Assembly: GCF_027622945.1 (NCBI RefSeq)
Contig: NZ_JAPZVQ010000007.1
Location: 124,001-188,000 of the forward strand
DNA length: 64,000 nt
Reading direction: 5' to 3'
Origin: Glycomyces lechevalierae
Lineage (GTDB): Bacteria > Actinomycetota > Actinomycetes > Mycobacteriales > Micromonosporaceae
Shown here: positions 49,950-59,796 of the stretch, piece after piece
Position numbering within the stretch: the first letter of the stretch is position 1
Layout: every line of letters begins with the position of its first letter
The notes under the pieces: generated by a model
The model's input: the letters and a program-made list of their open reading frames with translations, nothing else
What the model was told of the DNA's origin: nothing
The model's database searches: none
Program-made: the position numbers and the translations under genes

Positions 49950-51326
49950 TCGACCGACCCCACCGCCTGGTACGTGCTGCTGAACCGCAACAGCGGCAAG
50001 GCCCTGGACGTCAGCGGCGTGTCCACCGCCGACGGCGCCCAGCTCCACCAATGGACCCGCACGAACGCCCAGAACCAGCAGTTCCAGTTCATCGACGCCG
50101 GCAACGGCTACTACAAAATCAAGGCGCGACACTCAGGCAAGCTGCTCGACGTGTCCAGCTGGTCCACGGCCGACGGTGCCCCCATCCACCAGTGGACCGA
50201 CACCGGCGGCGCCAACCAGCAGTTCCGGCTGGCCGACTCCGGCGGCGGCTATGTCCGGTTGATCAACCGCAACAGCAACAAGGCGGTCGAGGTCCAGAAC
50301 GCGGCGACCAACGACGGCGCCACCGTCGTGCAGTACAGCGACTGGGGCGGCAGCAACCAGCAGTGGCAGCTCGTCCGCGTCGACAGCGGCAGCGGCGCCT
50401 GCGCGCTTCCGTCGACGTACCGCTGGACATCGACCGGCCCCCTGGCGCAACCCAAGGCGGGGTGGGCATCGCTCAAGGACTTCACCGCCGTCGTCCACAA
50501 CGGCCAGAAGATCGTCTACGCCACGACGCACGGCGCGTTGCCCTATCCCGACGGCAACTGGGGACTGATGTCCTTCAGCCCCTTCACGAACTGGTCCGAC
50601 ATGGCCACCGCCCCCCAGAACACGATTCCCTTCGACGGCATCGCACCGACGCTGTTCTACTTCGCGCCGAAGGGCCTCTGGGTGCTCGCCTACAACGGGG
50701 CTTGGCCATATAGCTTCGGCTACCGCACCTCGACCGACCCCACCAACCCCAACGGCTGGTCCGCGCAGCAGGAGCTGTTCACGGGCACCCTCCCGAAGGG
50801 AGGCCCCCTCGACGTGACCCTCATCGGCGACGACACGAACATGTACATGTTCTTCGCCGACGATGAGGGCGGCATCTACCGCGCCAGCATGCCCATCGGC
50901 AACTTCCCGGGCACCTTCGGTTCGTTCACGGAGATCATGCGCGACACGCCGCTCAACCTGTTCGAGGCGGTCGAGGTCTACAAGGTCCAGGGGCAGAACC
51001 AGTACCTCATGATCGTCGAGGCCCAGAACTACACAGGGTTCGGTCGCTACTTCCGCTCGTTCACGGCCCCCACTCTCGACGGCACGTGGACACCCCAACC
51101 CGAGGCCGAGACCGCGAACAGCCCGTTCGCCGGGAGTGCCAACAGCGGCGCGACCTGGACCCGGGACATCAGCCACGGCGATCTGGTTCGCACCAACCCC
51201 GACCAGACCAAGACCATCGACCCGTGCAACCTGCAGTTCCTCTACCAGGGACGCGACCCCGGCACCGACGGCGGGGAGTACAGCACGCTGCCCTACCGGC
51301 CGGGTCTGCTGACCCTGCAGCGCTAA
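49830..51326 (+). CDS. Tat-exported CBM13-GH62 alpha-L-arabinofuranosidase (chimeric leader)
   Basis: The protein has 498 residues; ATG 49830 follows AAGGAG. The Tat signal [12 protein letters not shown] (ends about residue 40) is 35 of 40 residues identical to that of the GH43 at 45448. A CBM13 trefoil (about 45-185) with [40 protein letters not shown] and [13 protein letters not shown] comes next. The GH62 propeller (about 190-498) starts [17 protein letters not shown], with the base Asp in [12 protein letters not shown] and the acid Glu in [13 protein letters not shown], and ends [16 protein letters not shown]. It is a paralogue of the GH62 at 46305 but with its own binding module. Confidence 0.94.
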   Translation: MAWMETPKSRRRMLIGGAGVLAGAAAATVLNPFTAAQAQQSTDPTAWYVLLNRNSGKALDVSGVSTADGAQLHQWTRTNAQNQQFQFIDAGNGYYKIKARHSGKLLDVSSWSTADGAPIHQWTDTGGANQQFRLADSGGGYVRLINRNSNKAVEVQNAATNDGATVVQYSDWGGSNQQWQLVRVDSGSGACALPSTYRWTSTGPLAQPKAGWASLKDFTAVVHNGQKIVYATTHGALPYPDGNWGLMSFSPFTNWSDMATAPQNTIPFDGIAPTLFYFAPKGLWVLAYNGAWPYSFGYRTSTDPTNPNGWSAQQELFTGTLPKGGPLDVTLIGDDTNMYMFFADDEGGIYRASMPIGNFPGTFGSFTEIMRDTPLNLFEAVEVYKVQGQNQYLMIVEAQNYTGFGRYFRSFTAPTLDGTWTPQPEAETANSPFAGSANSGATWTRDISHGDLVRTNPDQTKTIDPCNLQFLYQGRDPGTDGGEYSTLPYRPGLLTLQR

Positions 51327-51365
51327 CAGCACGACGCAGATCCGGCTCGGGCGTTCCCGAGACAG

Positions 51366-51398
51366 CGGGCGGGCTCGGCACGAGACCGAGCCCGCCCG
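51366..51398 (+). terminator. Terminator of the CBM13-GH62 gene
   Basis: A perfect 13-bp stem, CGGGCGGGCTCGG / CCGAGCCCGCCCG, with the loop CACGAGA lies 39 bp after the stop. 51399-51593 holds nothing else that I recognise. Confidence 0.85.
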
Positions 51399-51593
51399 AA
51401 TCCCTGCGGCCATCTGGAACGGAAAAGATCCAATGGATTCAAGGAGTAAGAGATGCGAACAAGAGCAAGACGTATGACAGGCACGGCAAGAAGCTCACCG
51501 CCGAGGTCACCTCAGCGTGAAAGCCTTGCGCCTCCGGTGCGTTGCGACAGGTTCGACAGCTTCCTGTACCAGCAGCCCGGCTCGATCTGACTT

Positions 51594-51826
51594 CGTTGCA
51601 GGACAGGCTGATACGCCACGACTGGGGGCAGCTTTTGCTTCGAGCACGTCTCGCTCTTCGTCGCCGCGGTGCTGGAGCCGCTCGGGTTCCGCTTCGCCGC
51701 CGCCTCGGGGCGGGTGCAGCTGGGCGCCGACCCGCGGAAGCCTCGTCCGGCGACGCACGCATGCCGCTCGTGGAGCTGGACGGCATGCGCTGGTTGAGCG
51801 ACGTCGGTTTCGGCGCCAGCCCTTGG
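51594..51826 (+). pseudogene. Relic of an arylamine N-acetyltransferase gene
   Basis: No open frame spans this stretch, but successive frames read SLQDRLIRHD, then GGSFCFEHVSLFVAAVLEPL with GFRFAAASGRVQLGADP, then MPLVELDGMRWLSDVGFGAS. These match, in order, the N-terminal half of NAT enzymes: the RGGxCFE catalytic-Cys block, the LGF...RV.LGA stretch, and the VELDG.RWL.DVGFG block. At least two frameshifts separate them, and the C-terminal half is missing. It is therefore a decayed fragment just upstream of the Roco gene. Confidence 0.72.
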
Positions 51827-51960
51827 AACTCATTGAGCTGGTCAACGGCGCGATAAGCGAGGCGGGTCCCCGTGGCGAGGCTGACTCAGCAGAACCCCAT
51901 GAGATTGCAGGATGTGCCATAATCAGGTCCAGTCATCCCTCAGTAGGACAAGGACCCCCG

Positions 51961-54918
51961 GTGCCTCTGAATCTTCGCGCACGCATCGACCGAAGCGGCC
52001 GCCTGAATCTCTCGAACCTCTCACTCAAGGAGGTCCCTGAAGAGATCAAGGATCTCCCCGAGATCAATCAAGTGGACCTATCACAGAATAGCATCGAGGT
52101 CATCCCTGATTTCTTCAGTGAGTTGAATTTTTCGTACATCAATCTCACAATGAACAGCATTCGAAGAATTCCAAGCAAACTACTGAGCGCCCCCAACAGG
52201 AAGATGGTCAACCTGTCATGGAATCATCTTGAGGTTCTACCAAAAATAACCGAGGACGAATCCTCGATCGCCTGGATTGACTTGACGAACAACCATCTGA
52301 GATACATTCCAGATTCCATCTCTAAACTGCGCAATCTGCGCACGCTGAGTCTGAAAAAGAACCAGATATCCGACATCCCTCATTCTATCGGTGAACTCAC
52401 TCGACTCAATGATCTCGATCTTTCATCGAACTGCCTCAAGTCACTGCCCGGATCGATCGGTGCCCTGACGGAACTCCTGTCACTGGATCTCTCAAGAAAC
52501 AACCTGACTGGGATACCACATGAGGTTGGGAAGCTCGTCTCACTTCACAGCCTCAATCTTGAAGAGAACCCTCTGCCCCCCGAATTGCTGGCTGCCCACT
52601 ACAACGGCCTACCCACGTTGCGGCAGCTCTTGAACCTGCTGGAAGTGGAAGGCACACCGCTCAGAGAAGCAAAGTTGGTCCTCGTCGGCGAGGGCGAGGT
52701 CGGGAAGAGCACTTTGCTGGCCGCCCTGCGAGGCGATCCCTTCAAGATCGGCCGCAACTCGACCCATGGAATCGAGGTCAAACAACTCGTAGTCGAGACG
52801 GGCACCAACCCTCGCGACTCCGTCTCGCTCAACGCATGGGACTTCGGCGGGCAGGATGTCTACCGCCCCACACACCAGCTCTTCTTCACCGCCCCGGCCA
52901 TCTACCTGGTCGTGTGGAAACCCAGGCAAGGGCCGGAACTAGGGTTCGTCGAATACTGGACCAGCTTGATCAGGCGCCGAACCGGAACGGGCATCAAGAT
53001 CCATATCGTCGCCACCCATGGGGACCGGCAGGGACGATACGCTCACTTCGACGATACGCGCCTCCGCCAGCAGTACCCCGGCATCATAGACGGCGTCCAC
53101 CATGTCGGCAGTGAGACGGGCAGGGGTATCGATGACCTCAAAGTTGCGATTGCGACCACCGCCGCGCAGTTCCAGCACTTGCACCGCAAGCTTCCGGCGA
53201 GTTGGTTGAGATTCCAAGCGGCTCTGAAGGAAAGCGGAGAGCCCTATCTCGAATTCGGAGAGTACGTCGAGCGAGCGGCCGAGTTCTACCTCACTCAGGA
53301 TTCGGCTGAGTCGCTGGCACGTGTGGCGACTGAACTTGGATACTGGTGCTACTACCCCGAAACCAGCGGTCTGGATGATCTTGTCGTGCTCCAACCCGAC
53401 TGGCTCAGCACTGCGGTGAGCCTGGTGCTGGACGACGACGAAACCAATCGACGGAACGGGCTCATCGAACACCGTCGACTCCTGGACGTATGGCATAACC
53501 CTGAACGCCCACGACACCTGCGGTACAAGCCCAGAGTCCACCGCGTGCTACTGCGACTCATGGAGAAATACGAGATCTCATACCGCATCAGTTCCGAGGA
53601 CACCAGCCACCAGCCGACCAGCCTCATCACACAGCTGGTCCAGGAACAGCCTGCTTCGCTGGAAGCCTGGACCGAGTACGGATGGAACCTCAAAGAGCAG
53701 GTCCGTATCTGCGAGTTCATCGACAGCAGCGGCCTGAAGGTCATTCCTGAGGACTTGATCAACCGGTTGATCGTCCGAATGCACCGGTTCTCCCTTGGGC
53801 GGGAACGCCACCACGAAAGCGTGCACTGGCGCACCGGACTGGTCATCGATCGTGGACTCCACGGAAGGGCATTGATCCAGGTCGAGCGCGACCAGCTCAT
53901 CGTCAAGGTCAAAGCGGCCTACCCTCAGTTCTTCCTCGACCAGATCACGGAAGACATCAGGGATTACGCCAAGAATTATTGGCCGGGACTCGAATTCAAG
54001 AACCTCCTCCCTTGCCGCAGCACCTGTAAGGACCCGAACTGCTCGCGCGCGGGGCAATTTGAGATCAAACGACTGTTCGCAAGAGCGGCCCGCGGAAGAC
54101 TGCACACTGAATGCGGCCATTGCGGCGAAGACGTCCCGATCGACCACCTGGTGACCGGCGTCAGCAATACTTCCGAGGTCGCGCAGGGTCTCGCGAGCGT
54201 TGTGGAGTCCGCGTTGCAGCCGAAGTTCCTTGAGCTGATCGAGATGATGAACAGCCAGCGAATCCAGACAGTGGCCGCGCTTTCGGTTTCGATGAAAGAT
54301 GTGGCGAGCAGGACCGAGGAACGCCTTCAGGATATTCTTCGTGCTCTGGCCGACGAGTCCTCCTCGGGCCCTCGGCTGTTCACGGCGGAGCTCTCGGACG
54401 AGTATCCGTGGTACCGCAAGGCCACCCACCAGCGCGTTAAGATCTCGCTGTGGTGCGAGCACTCCCGGCTTCCGGTCCACATGCTCGGCGACAAGCGCCA
54501 AGGCGTATACGAGATCGAGATCCCCAAGGGATGGATCGTGAGCGCCGCGCCCTGGATCCGCGCCTGCACAACGCTCCTGCGGAGCGCGCTCCCGATTGGC
54601 ATGGGTATCGCCAAGCTGGAGATCGCTCCCCAGCGGTGGGCGGAGCTGGAGAGCAGCCTGAAGCTGACCGAAGACACCATGAAATCCGTTGCCGAGCTCG
54701 GGGCCCAGTTCGTCGAGGAGATCGACGGCGACCCGCAGAACCTCGTCGTAGACAAGTTCGCTGAACCGAGCCCGGCCCAACTCAGGTTGCTGCAGCAGTT
54801 CCTCCGAATAGAAGATCCTACGTTCGGCGGGCTGCATCGCGTACTGGACCGCGGCCGATACCTCTGGGTCCACAGCCAGTTCGTAGGCGAGTACGATCCG
54901 GGACTCCCCGAGCTCTAG
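51961..54918 (+). CDS. Roco protein: LRR-Roc-COR GTPase with Cys cluster
   Basis: This large bacterial G protein has 985 residues from GTG 51961 (ACAAGGAC upstream). Leucine-rich repeats fill about 10-215 (VNLSWNHLEVLP, LRTLSLKKNQISDIP, LLSLDLSRNNLTGIP). The Roc GTPase domain (about 235-410) has a P-loop in VGEGEVGKSTLL (about 243-252), switch-II WDFGGQDVYRPTH (about 293) and ATHGDRQGR in place of the N/TKxD motif. The COR domain covers about 430-620. Residues about 684-723 hold a CxxC-like cluster (CRSTCKDPNCS ... CGHCGEDV) that may bind zinc. The C-terminal 200 residues are not recognised. There is no kinase domain. Base composition of the LRR part is notably AT-richer than its neighbours, suggesting transfer. 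Function is unknown. Confidence 0.9.
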   Translation: MPLNLRARIDRSGRLNLSNLSLKEVPEEIKDLPEINQVDLSQNSIEVIPDFFSELNFSYINLTMNSIRRIPSKLLSAPNRKMVNLSWNHLEVLPKITEDESSIAWIDLTNNHLRYIPDSISKLRNLRTLSLKKNQISDIPHSIGELTRLNDLDLSSNCLKSLPGSIGALTELLSLDLSRNNLTGIPHEVGKLVSLHSLNLEENPLPPELLAAHYNGLPTLRQLLNLLEVEGTPLREAKLVLVGEGEVGKSTLLAALRGDPFKIGRNSTHGIEVKQLVVETGTNPRDSVSLNAWDFGGQDVYRPTHQLFFTAPAIYLVVWKPRQGPELGFVEYWTSLIRRRTGTGIKIHIVATHGDRQGRYAHFDDTRLRQQYPGIIDGVHHVGSETGRGIDDLKVAIATTAAQFQHLHRKLPASWLRFQAALKESGEPYLEFGEYVERAAEFYLTQDSAESLARVATELGYWCYYPETSGLDDLVVLQPDWLSTAVSLVLDDDETNRRNGLIEHRRLLDVWHNPERPRHLRYKPRVHRVLLRLMEKYEISYRISSEDTSHQPTSLITQLVQEQPASLEAWTEYGWNLKEQVRICEFIDSSGLKVIPEDLINRLIVRMHRFSLGRERHHESVHWRTGLVIDRGLHGRALIQVERDQLIVKVKAAYPQFFLDQITEDIRDYAKNYWPGLEFKNLLPCRSTCKDPNCSRAGQFEIKRLFARAARGRLHTECGHCGEDVPIDHLVTGVSNTSEVAQGLASVVESALQPKFLELIEMMNSQRIQTVAALSVSMKDVASRTEERLQDILRALADESSSGPRLFTAELSDEYPWYRKATHQRVKISLWCEHSRLPVHMLGDKRQGVYEIEIPKGWIVSAAPWIRACTTLLRSALPIGMGIAKLEIAPQRWAELESSLKLTEDTMKSVAELGAQFVEEIDGDPQNLVVDKFAEPSPAQLRLLQQFLRIEDPTFGGLHRVLDRGRYLWVHSQFVGEYDPGLPEL

Positions 54919-54979
54919 CCTTGCAGCTGAGCATGTATAGCGCCCTCGTCACGATCGGACCGGAGGCCGGCCGTAGCAG

Positions 54980-55117
54980 GTGAGAAGCCGGTTCCTATCC
55001 AGGAACCGCGTGATCGCGGCACTGACGGCCGGGACGATCGTCGTCGCACTGACCAGGCTGCTTGGCCAGGCGTCCCGCATGGCGACAATGAAGGACAATG
55101 CCGGTTTGAAGCGGTGA
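54980..55117 (+). CDS. Possible small membrane protein
   Basis: A 45-codon frame starts at GTG 54980 and has one hydrophobic stretch, VIAALTAGTIVVALTRLLG. GGAGG lies 13 bp upstream, which is too far for a good ribosome site. It lies between the Roco gene and the terminator. It could be a real small protein or a relic; I cannot decide. Confidence 0.25.
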   Translation: MRSRFLSRNRVIAALTAGTIVVALTRLLGQASRMATMKDNAGLKR

Positions 55118-55139
55118 CGATCGGCTGCGAGGACTCGGT

Positions 55140-55174
55140 GCGGTGACCGCCGCCTTGCCGGCGGCGGTCACCGC
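55140..55174. terminator. Bidirectional terminator between Roco and surface-protein genes
   Basis: A perfect 15-bp stem, GCGGTGACCGCCGCC / GGCGGCGGTCACCGC, with the loop TTGCC lies 5 bp beyond the surface-protein stop. Confidence 0.9.
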
Positions 55175-55179
55175 CACTG

Positions 55180-58100
55180 TCAGATCTGGCTGCGTCGCAT
55201 GCGGGTCAGCCACTGTGCGGCCACCAGGGCTGAGCCCAAAGCTACTGCCAGAAGGCCGATTTGGACCATCGGTGCCGTCGTCGCGCCGGTGACCGCCAGG
55301 GACTGGTCCTGGGTCTGGGTCTGGGTCTGGGCCGCGCAGTCGCCGCCGGCCGGCACGCTGGTATCCGCAGCTGCGGTATTGTCCGACGCGGCCATGTCGA
55401 TGCCGCCCTCGGTCGGCGCCACGAACACTGCGACGGTGCCCGCGTCCGAGTCCGCACGGCAGCCCGATGGCACCCGCACCGGAATAGAGACTGTCGCTGC
55501 TGCCACCAACGCCTCGGCCGCGCCCGCTTCTGCGACGACACCGGCTTCCGCCTCGGTGTTCGCGGATTCACTCCTGTCGATCTGGTCTTCGATACTGCAG
55601 ATGAGCGTGGTGGTGCCGGTGCAGTCGGCGCCCTCGGCGGGCCCAGCGAGCTCCAGGATCCTCGGCAGGTTGAGCATGAACTCGGCCCCGGGAGCGACCA
55701 TCGGGCCGCTGTTCGAGATCGTGACGGTCACGACGCCCCTGTCGGTGATGTGCAGCGGCAGAGCGATGTCGACGTCCAGGTCGGTGGCGAGCACCGAGAC
55801 GGGCTCGCTGGTGTTCCCGACCGGGTCGGTCTCGGTCACCATGAGCGGACCGCTGCCCACGATCTCGCCGTGGCAGGACCAGGATCCGTCGGCCGCGACC
55901 TGCGCAGTGCAGACCAGAACGCCGGTGGGTCCGTCCACGGTGACCGTGTCACCGATTTCGCCGGAACCCATCACGGTGACGCCACTGCCGTCGAGGTCGC
56001 CGACGACCCTGATCAAGCTCGGCGGCGGCGGCGCCTGGGTGTCGACCGTGATCTCGACCGGCGTCCCCGCGATCGTCCCGCCGGTCCCGTCATCGGCGAC
56101 CGGCGTGTAGGAGTCGGTGCCGTCGGCGAGCGGCGCCGTCGGCGTGCAGGTCCAGGTACCACCCGCTTGCACGGCGCCGGTGCACACCGGCTCGGCGTTC
56201 CCGATGACGACGGTCACCGAGTATCCGAGCACGCCGGTGCCTGTGAAGGTCGGCGTGTCGTCGCCGGTGGTGGTCCCGTCGGCCGGATCGGTGATGGTCG
56301 GTCGATCGGTGACGCCGCCGTTCGGCGTGACCCCGGGCGCCGGGTTGGCGTCGTTCCCGGGGTTCGGGTCGTCGGTGTCGGCATGGGCCGTGGCGATGTT
56401 GCCCAGGTCCGAACCGTCGCCGGTGTATGCCGGGTCGATCTGGACGGTGAACGTCCAGACCACACTGCCGTTGGGAGCGAGCGTGGCCTGCGGACCGCAG
56501 GTGACGGTCTGACCCGACGCCGAGCAGCCCGTGCCCTGGCTGAAGAGCAGACCGATCGGCAGGTCGTCCGTGGCGGTCACGTTCGCCGCGTTGGACGGGC
56601 CCGCGTTGGTGACGGTGACCCGGTAGTCGAAGAAGCTGCCCGCCGCCACCGGTGCGGTGTTGAGCGCGACCTTCGCCGTCGACAGGTCCGCGCTCGGGTC
56701 GCCGGCCGTACCACCGGGAAGGCCCCCGTCGGGGTGGCCGTCGTTGTCGTCATCGGCATTCGGGTCCGACGCGTTGTTGTCCGGATCGGGGTCGATGGTG
56801 TCGCTCGAGGCCGTCGCGACGTTGCGGATCTCGGAGCCGTCGCCGGTGTAGGAGGGGACGAGCTTGACCGTGATCGTCCATGAGGCGCTGGCTCCGGCCA
56901 CCAGTGTGGCCCGCGGGCCGCAGGTGACGGTCTGGCCCGAAGCGGTGCAGCCGGCACCGGAGACGAATGCCAGCGTCGCCGGGAGGACATCGGTGGCCTT
57001 GATGTTCGCCGCGTCCGAAGGCCCGTTGTTCGTGACCGTGATCAGGTAGTTGAAATCGTTGCCCGGGACGACCGGCCCCGAGCCCTGCACCTGCTTGGTC
57101 GTGGACAGGTCCGACTCGGGATCGGCGACCGTGCCGCCGGGGAGGCCGCCGTCGGGGTGGCCGTCGTTGTCGTCATCCGCGTTGGGGTTGGACGAGTCGT
57201 TGTCCGGGTTCGGGTCGTGGACATCGCTGGAGGCGGTCGCGACGTTGCGGATGTCCGAACCGTCGCCGGGATAGGCCGAGCTGAGCTTGACCGTGATCGT
57301 CCACGAGTGGGAGTCGTTCGCATCGAGCGTGGCCTGCGGGCCGCAGGTCACGGTCTGGCCGTTCGCTGAACAGTCCTGACCGGACACGAACGTCAGCGCG
57401 GCGGGCAGGACGTCGGTGGCGGTCACGTTGGTCGCCTGCGACGGTCCCTCGTTCGCAATAGTGATCACGTAGTCGAATGTCCGCCCGGGCACGACCGGAG
57501 TAGAGCCCTGCACCTGCTTCGTTGTCGCCAGATCAGCCGCGGGCTCGATCGCGGTGTCCACCGAGTCGCTCGCGGTGCCGTTGTTGGTGAACCCGCTCGG
57601 CATGGAGACGCTCGCGGTGTTGGTGATCGTCGTGCCGGCGGCGGCGTCCGCGACGGTTCCGGTGATGGTGACCGTGATGACCCCGCTGGGCGCGACGCTG
57701 CCGGTGAGGCTGACGCCGTTGCCGCTGCCCGAGGCGGTGCCGCAGCTCGAACCCGAAGTGGCCGTGCAGGTCCAGGTGACGCCGGTCAGGCTGCTGGGCA
57801 CCGTGTCGGTGATGGTCATGCCGTTCACCTTGGCCGTGCCGCTGTTCGTCGCCGTGACCTGGTAGGTGACCGTGTTGCGGATGGTGCCGGTGGTCGGTCC
57901 TTGCTTGGCCATCGCGACGTCGACAGTGGCCGACACGTTGACGGCCTCGGTGGTGCTGTTGTTGGCGGTGTTGCTGTCGGTCCATCGGGTGCCGGAGGTG
58001 CTCGCCGAAGCCGTGACATTGCCGAGCGTGGTGCCCGCGTCGGATCCGACGGCGATGGTGCCCGAGACGGTGAAGGCCGCAGTGGCTCCGGCGGCGAAGT

Positions 58101-59796
58101 TACTCGAGTAGGTGCACAGGAGCGCAGCGGTGTTGCACGCCCAGCCCGAAGGTCCGCTGATGCCGGTGATGGTGTAGCCGCTGGGCTCGGTGAAGGAGAC
58201 GAGCGGGTTCTGGGCGTAGTCGAGGGCGTCGGTGGCGAGGTTGTCGAGGGTGAAGGTGGTGTCCACATTCGAACCGGCGTCGCCGGTCACGCTCGCCGAC
58301 CCGGCAGTCATCTTCAAGTCCGGGGCGGCCGGGATCACCGTGACCGTCGCGCAGGCGCTGTCGTTCGTGCTCACGGTGTCGACCGTGACGGCGGCGACGC
58401 TGGTCCCGCAGACGTTGTAGACCGTGCCGGGCGTCGCGCTCGCGGGGATCGTCCCGGTGACGGCCACCAGACCGGAACCGTCGCCGTTGTGGGCCGAGGT
58501 ACCGGTGTCGGTGAACCAGACATTGCTCGAAGTGGGGCAGGTGGCGGTGGTCGCCGAATTGATCGTGCAGGCGTTGTAGCCCACGCTGGCCGCATTCGTG
58601 CGCGCGGCGCTCGTCATGGCGAAGCCGCTGCTGCCGGTGATGTTGAGGCTCTGGCCGATCGAAGGCTGGGGCCCGAGGTTGCGCACTTTGACCTCGGGCG
58701 TCACCGACGCCCCGGGCTTGCCGGTCACATTGGTCTGCGCGGAGGCGGCGAAGTCGGCGGTGCCGACCGAGAAGGTCTGGGACGCTCCGGCGTTGCAGGT
58801 GAACGTCTGGAGCACCGCCCCTGCCGTGTACACACCGTTTCGCACGTCCGCACAGAGGTTCACGAACGTGTTGACGAAGGCGCCGGCCCGGTAGGTCCCC
58901 GTCGCCGTCTGGTACGGCCAGGTGGCGTTGGTCGCGCCCGAGGTGCAGGTGCTGCCCAATTGCAGCTGCTGGCTCAACGCCGTGCTGTTGCCGGCGTTCT
59001 CGACGCATCGAGCGTTGTTCGAGTTCAACAGGATCCGGTCGTCGGTGGTGACGTCCCACTTCTGCATCGACCTCGTCGCGGAGCAAGTCTGCAGTGTCAG
59101 CTTCGCGCCGATGCCGTTGCTGGCCGCCTCCCAGCACATGCCCGAGGCGGCTACCGGTCGGATCTGCACGCCGGTCAGCGTTCCGACCGCCGACTCCGGG
59201 TCGCTCTCCCGCGCCGCCGGCTCGGCTTCGCCTCGCGATGCGTCTTCATCGGCGTCCGGCTCGGAGGCGTCCGGTTGCGGATCTTCAGTCGACCCGGCGT
59301 CGTCCGCCGCGCCGCAGTCAGTGCTCGTCGCGGTGGTCACCACGTCGAATTCCGTGCTTGAGACGGGATCGGACTCGGGGTCGTCGGGCGTGTCTGCTTC
59401 GAGGTCGCTGAGGCGGTAGGTCACCTTGGCCTCGTCACCGGCGCTCAGGTCGCCGGACCAAGTGAAGGTCTCGCCGTCCAGGCGCACCCGTCCACCGCCC
59501 GGCCCCTGCACCCCTCCCCAGGCGGTGTCGTCGAGCACCCCCGACAAGTCCTGCTCCACAGTGATGCCCGAAAGGACCCGGTCGCCACGGTTGCCGATGG
59601 TGAACATCGCCGTTCGGGTTCCAGAATCGGCGTCGGGTTCACTGAAGGCGGTCTCGCCGACCTCGAGGCCGGGGACGCCTTCGGAGCAGTCGAGCACTTC
59701 GCCGGCCATCGCCATGCCGAGGCCGGGCCCGTGTGCACCGACGACAAGCCCTGCCACTGCCGCAGCGCACAGCTTCCGCCAATTCCGTATGAACAC
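55180..59796 (-). CDS. Large sortase-anchored surface protein with CBM13 and DUF11 repeats
   Basis: The protein has 1538 residues from GTG 59796 (CGGGAG upstream). A signal peptide ends near AMAG. An acidic Asp/Glu/Pro/Ser region precedes a Cys-containing CBM13 trefoil (about 210-345, GMCWEAASNGIGAKLTLQTC, NARCVENAG). A chain of Thr/Ser/Ala-rich Ig-like domains follows, including three near-identical DUF11 repeats of about 140 residues. The linkers between them are DPNPDNDSSNPNADDDNDG-like and could bind calcium. Two bacterial Ig domains and a Cys pair region come next. The C-terminus has LAVTG, a hydrophobic helix and MRRSQI, a sorting signal of the LAXTG type used by actinobacterial class E sortases. 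A surface adhesin that binds glycans is inferred. Confidence 0.88.
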   Translation of the reverse strand: MFIRNWRKLCAAAVAGLVVGAHGPGLGMAMAGEVLDCSEGVPGLEVGETAFSEPDADSGTRTAMFTIGNRGDRVLSGITVEQDLSGVLDDTAWGGVQGPGGGRVRLDGETFTWSGDLSAGDEAKVTYRLSDLEADTPDDPESDPVSSTEFDVVTTATSTDCGAADDAGSTEDPQPDASEPDADEDASRGEAEPAARESDPESAVGTLTGVQIRPVAASGMCWEAASNGIGAKLTLQTCSATRSMQKWDVTTDDRILLNSNNARCVENAGNSTALSQQLQLGSTCTSGATNATWPYQTATGTYRAGAFVNTFVNLCADVRNGVYTAGAVLQTFTCNAGASQTFSVGTADFAASAQTNVTGKPGASVTPEVKVRNLGPQPSIGQSLNITGSSGFAMTSAARTNAASVGYNACTINSATTATCPTSSNVWFTDTGTSAHNGDGSGLVAVTGTIPASATPGTVYNVCGTSVAAVTVDTVSTNDSACATVTVIPAAPDLKMTAGSASVTGDAGSNVDTTFTLDNLATDALDYAQNPLVSFTEPSGYTITGISGPSGWACNTAALLCTYSSNFAAGATAAFTVSGTIAVGSDAGTTLGNVTASASTSGTRWTDSNTANNSTTEAVNVSATVDVAMAKQGPTTGTIRNTVTYQVTATNSGTAKVNGMTITDTVPSSLTGVTWTCTATSGSSCGTASGSGNGVSLTGSVAPSGVITVTITGTVADAAAGTTITNTASVSMPSGFTNNGTASDSVDTAIEPAADLATTKQVQGSTPVVPGRTFDYVITIANEGPSQATNVTATDVLPAALTFVSGQDCSANGQTVTCGPQATLDANDSHSWTITVKLSSAYPGDGSDIRNVATASSDVHDPNPDNDSSNPNADDDNDGHPDGGLPGGTVADPESDLSTTKQVQGSGPVVPGNDFNYLITVTNNGPSDAANIKATDVLPATLAFVSGAGCTASGQTVTCGPRATLVAGASASWTITVKLVPSYTGDGSEIRNVATASSDTIDPDPDNNASDPNADDDNDGHPDGGLPGGTAGDPSADLSTAKVALNTAPVAAGSFFDYRVTVTNAGPSNAANVTATDDLPIGLLFSQGTGCSASGQTVTCGPQATLAPNGSVVWTFTVQIDPAYTGDGSDLGNIATAHADTDDPNPGNDANPAPGVTPNGGVTDRPTITDPADGTTTGDDTPTFTGTGVLGYSVTVVIGNAEPVCTGAVQAGGTWTCTPTAPLADGTDSYTPVADDGTGGTIAGTPVEITVDTQAPPPPSLIRVVGDLDGSGVTVMGSGEIGDTVTVDGPTGVLVCTAQVAADGSWSCHGEIVGSGPLMVTETDPVGNTSEPVSVLATDLDVDIALPLHITDRGVVTVTISNSGPMVAPGAEFMLNLPRILELAGPAEGADCTGTTTLICSIEDQIDRSESANTEAEAGVVAEAGAAEALVAAATVSIPVRVPSGCRADSDAGTVAVFVAPTEGGIDMAASDNTAAADTSVPAGGDCAAQTQTQTQDQSLAVTGATTAPMVQIGLLAVALGSALVAAQWLTRMRRSQI
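56310..57541 (-). repeat. Three tandem DUF11 coding repeats of about 420 bp
   Basis: Repeat units begin near 57541, 57115 and 56700 on the minus strand. Each encodes a DLSTTKQVQGS-like opening, DVLPAALTFVSG, NGQTVTCGPQATL and GDGSDIRNVATASSD; the first two are followed by an acidic linker and GHPDGGLPGGT. DNA similarity is high, so unit number could vary by recombination. Confidence 0.85.

Noticed and set aside
51517-51960. Extended N-terminus of the Roco protein to 51517
   Set aside because: This frame runs through the NAT relic as low-complexity Arg/Ser-rich sequence. GTG 51961 has a ribosome site and is followed by the LRR region.
56310-57541. The 420-bp repeats as a mobile or CRISPR repeat
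   Set aside because: They are in-frame coding repeats for DUF11 domains inside one open reading frame.
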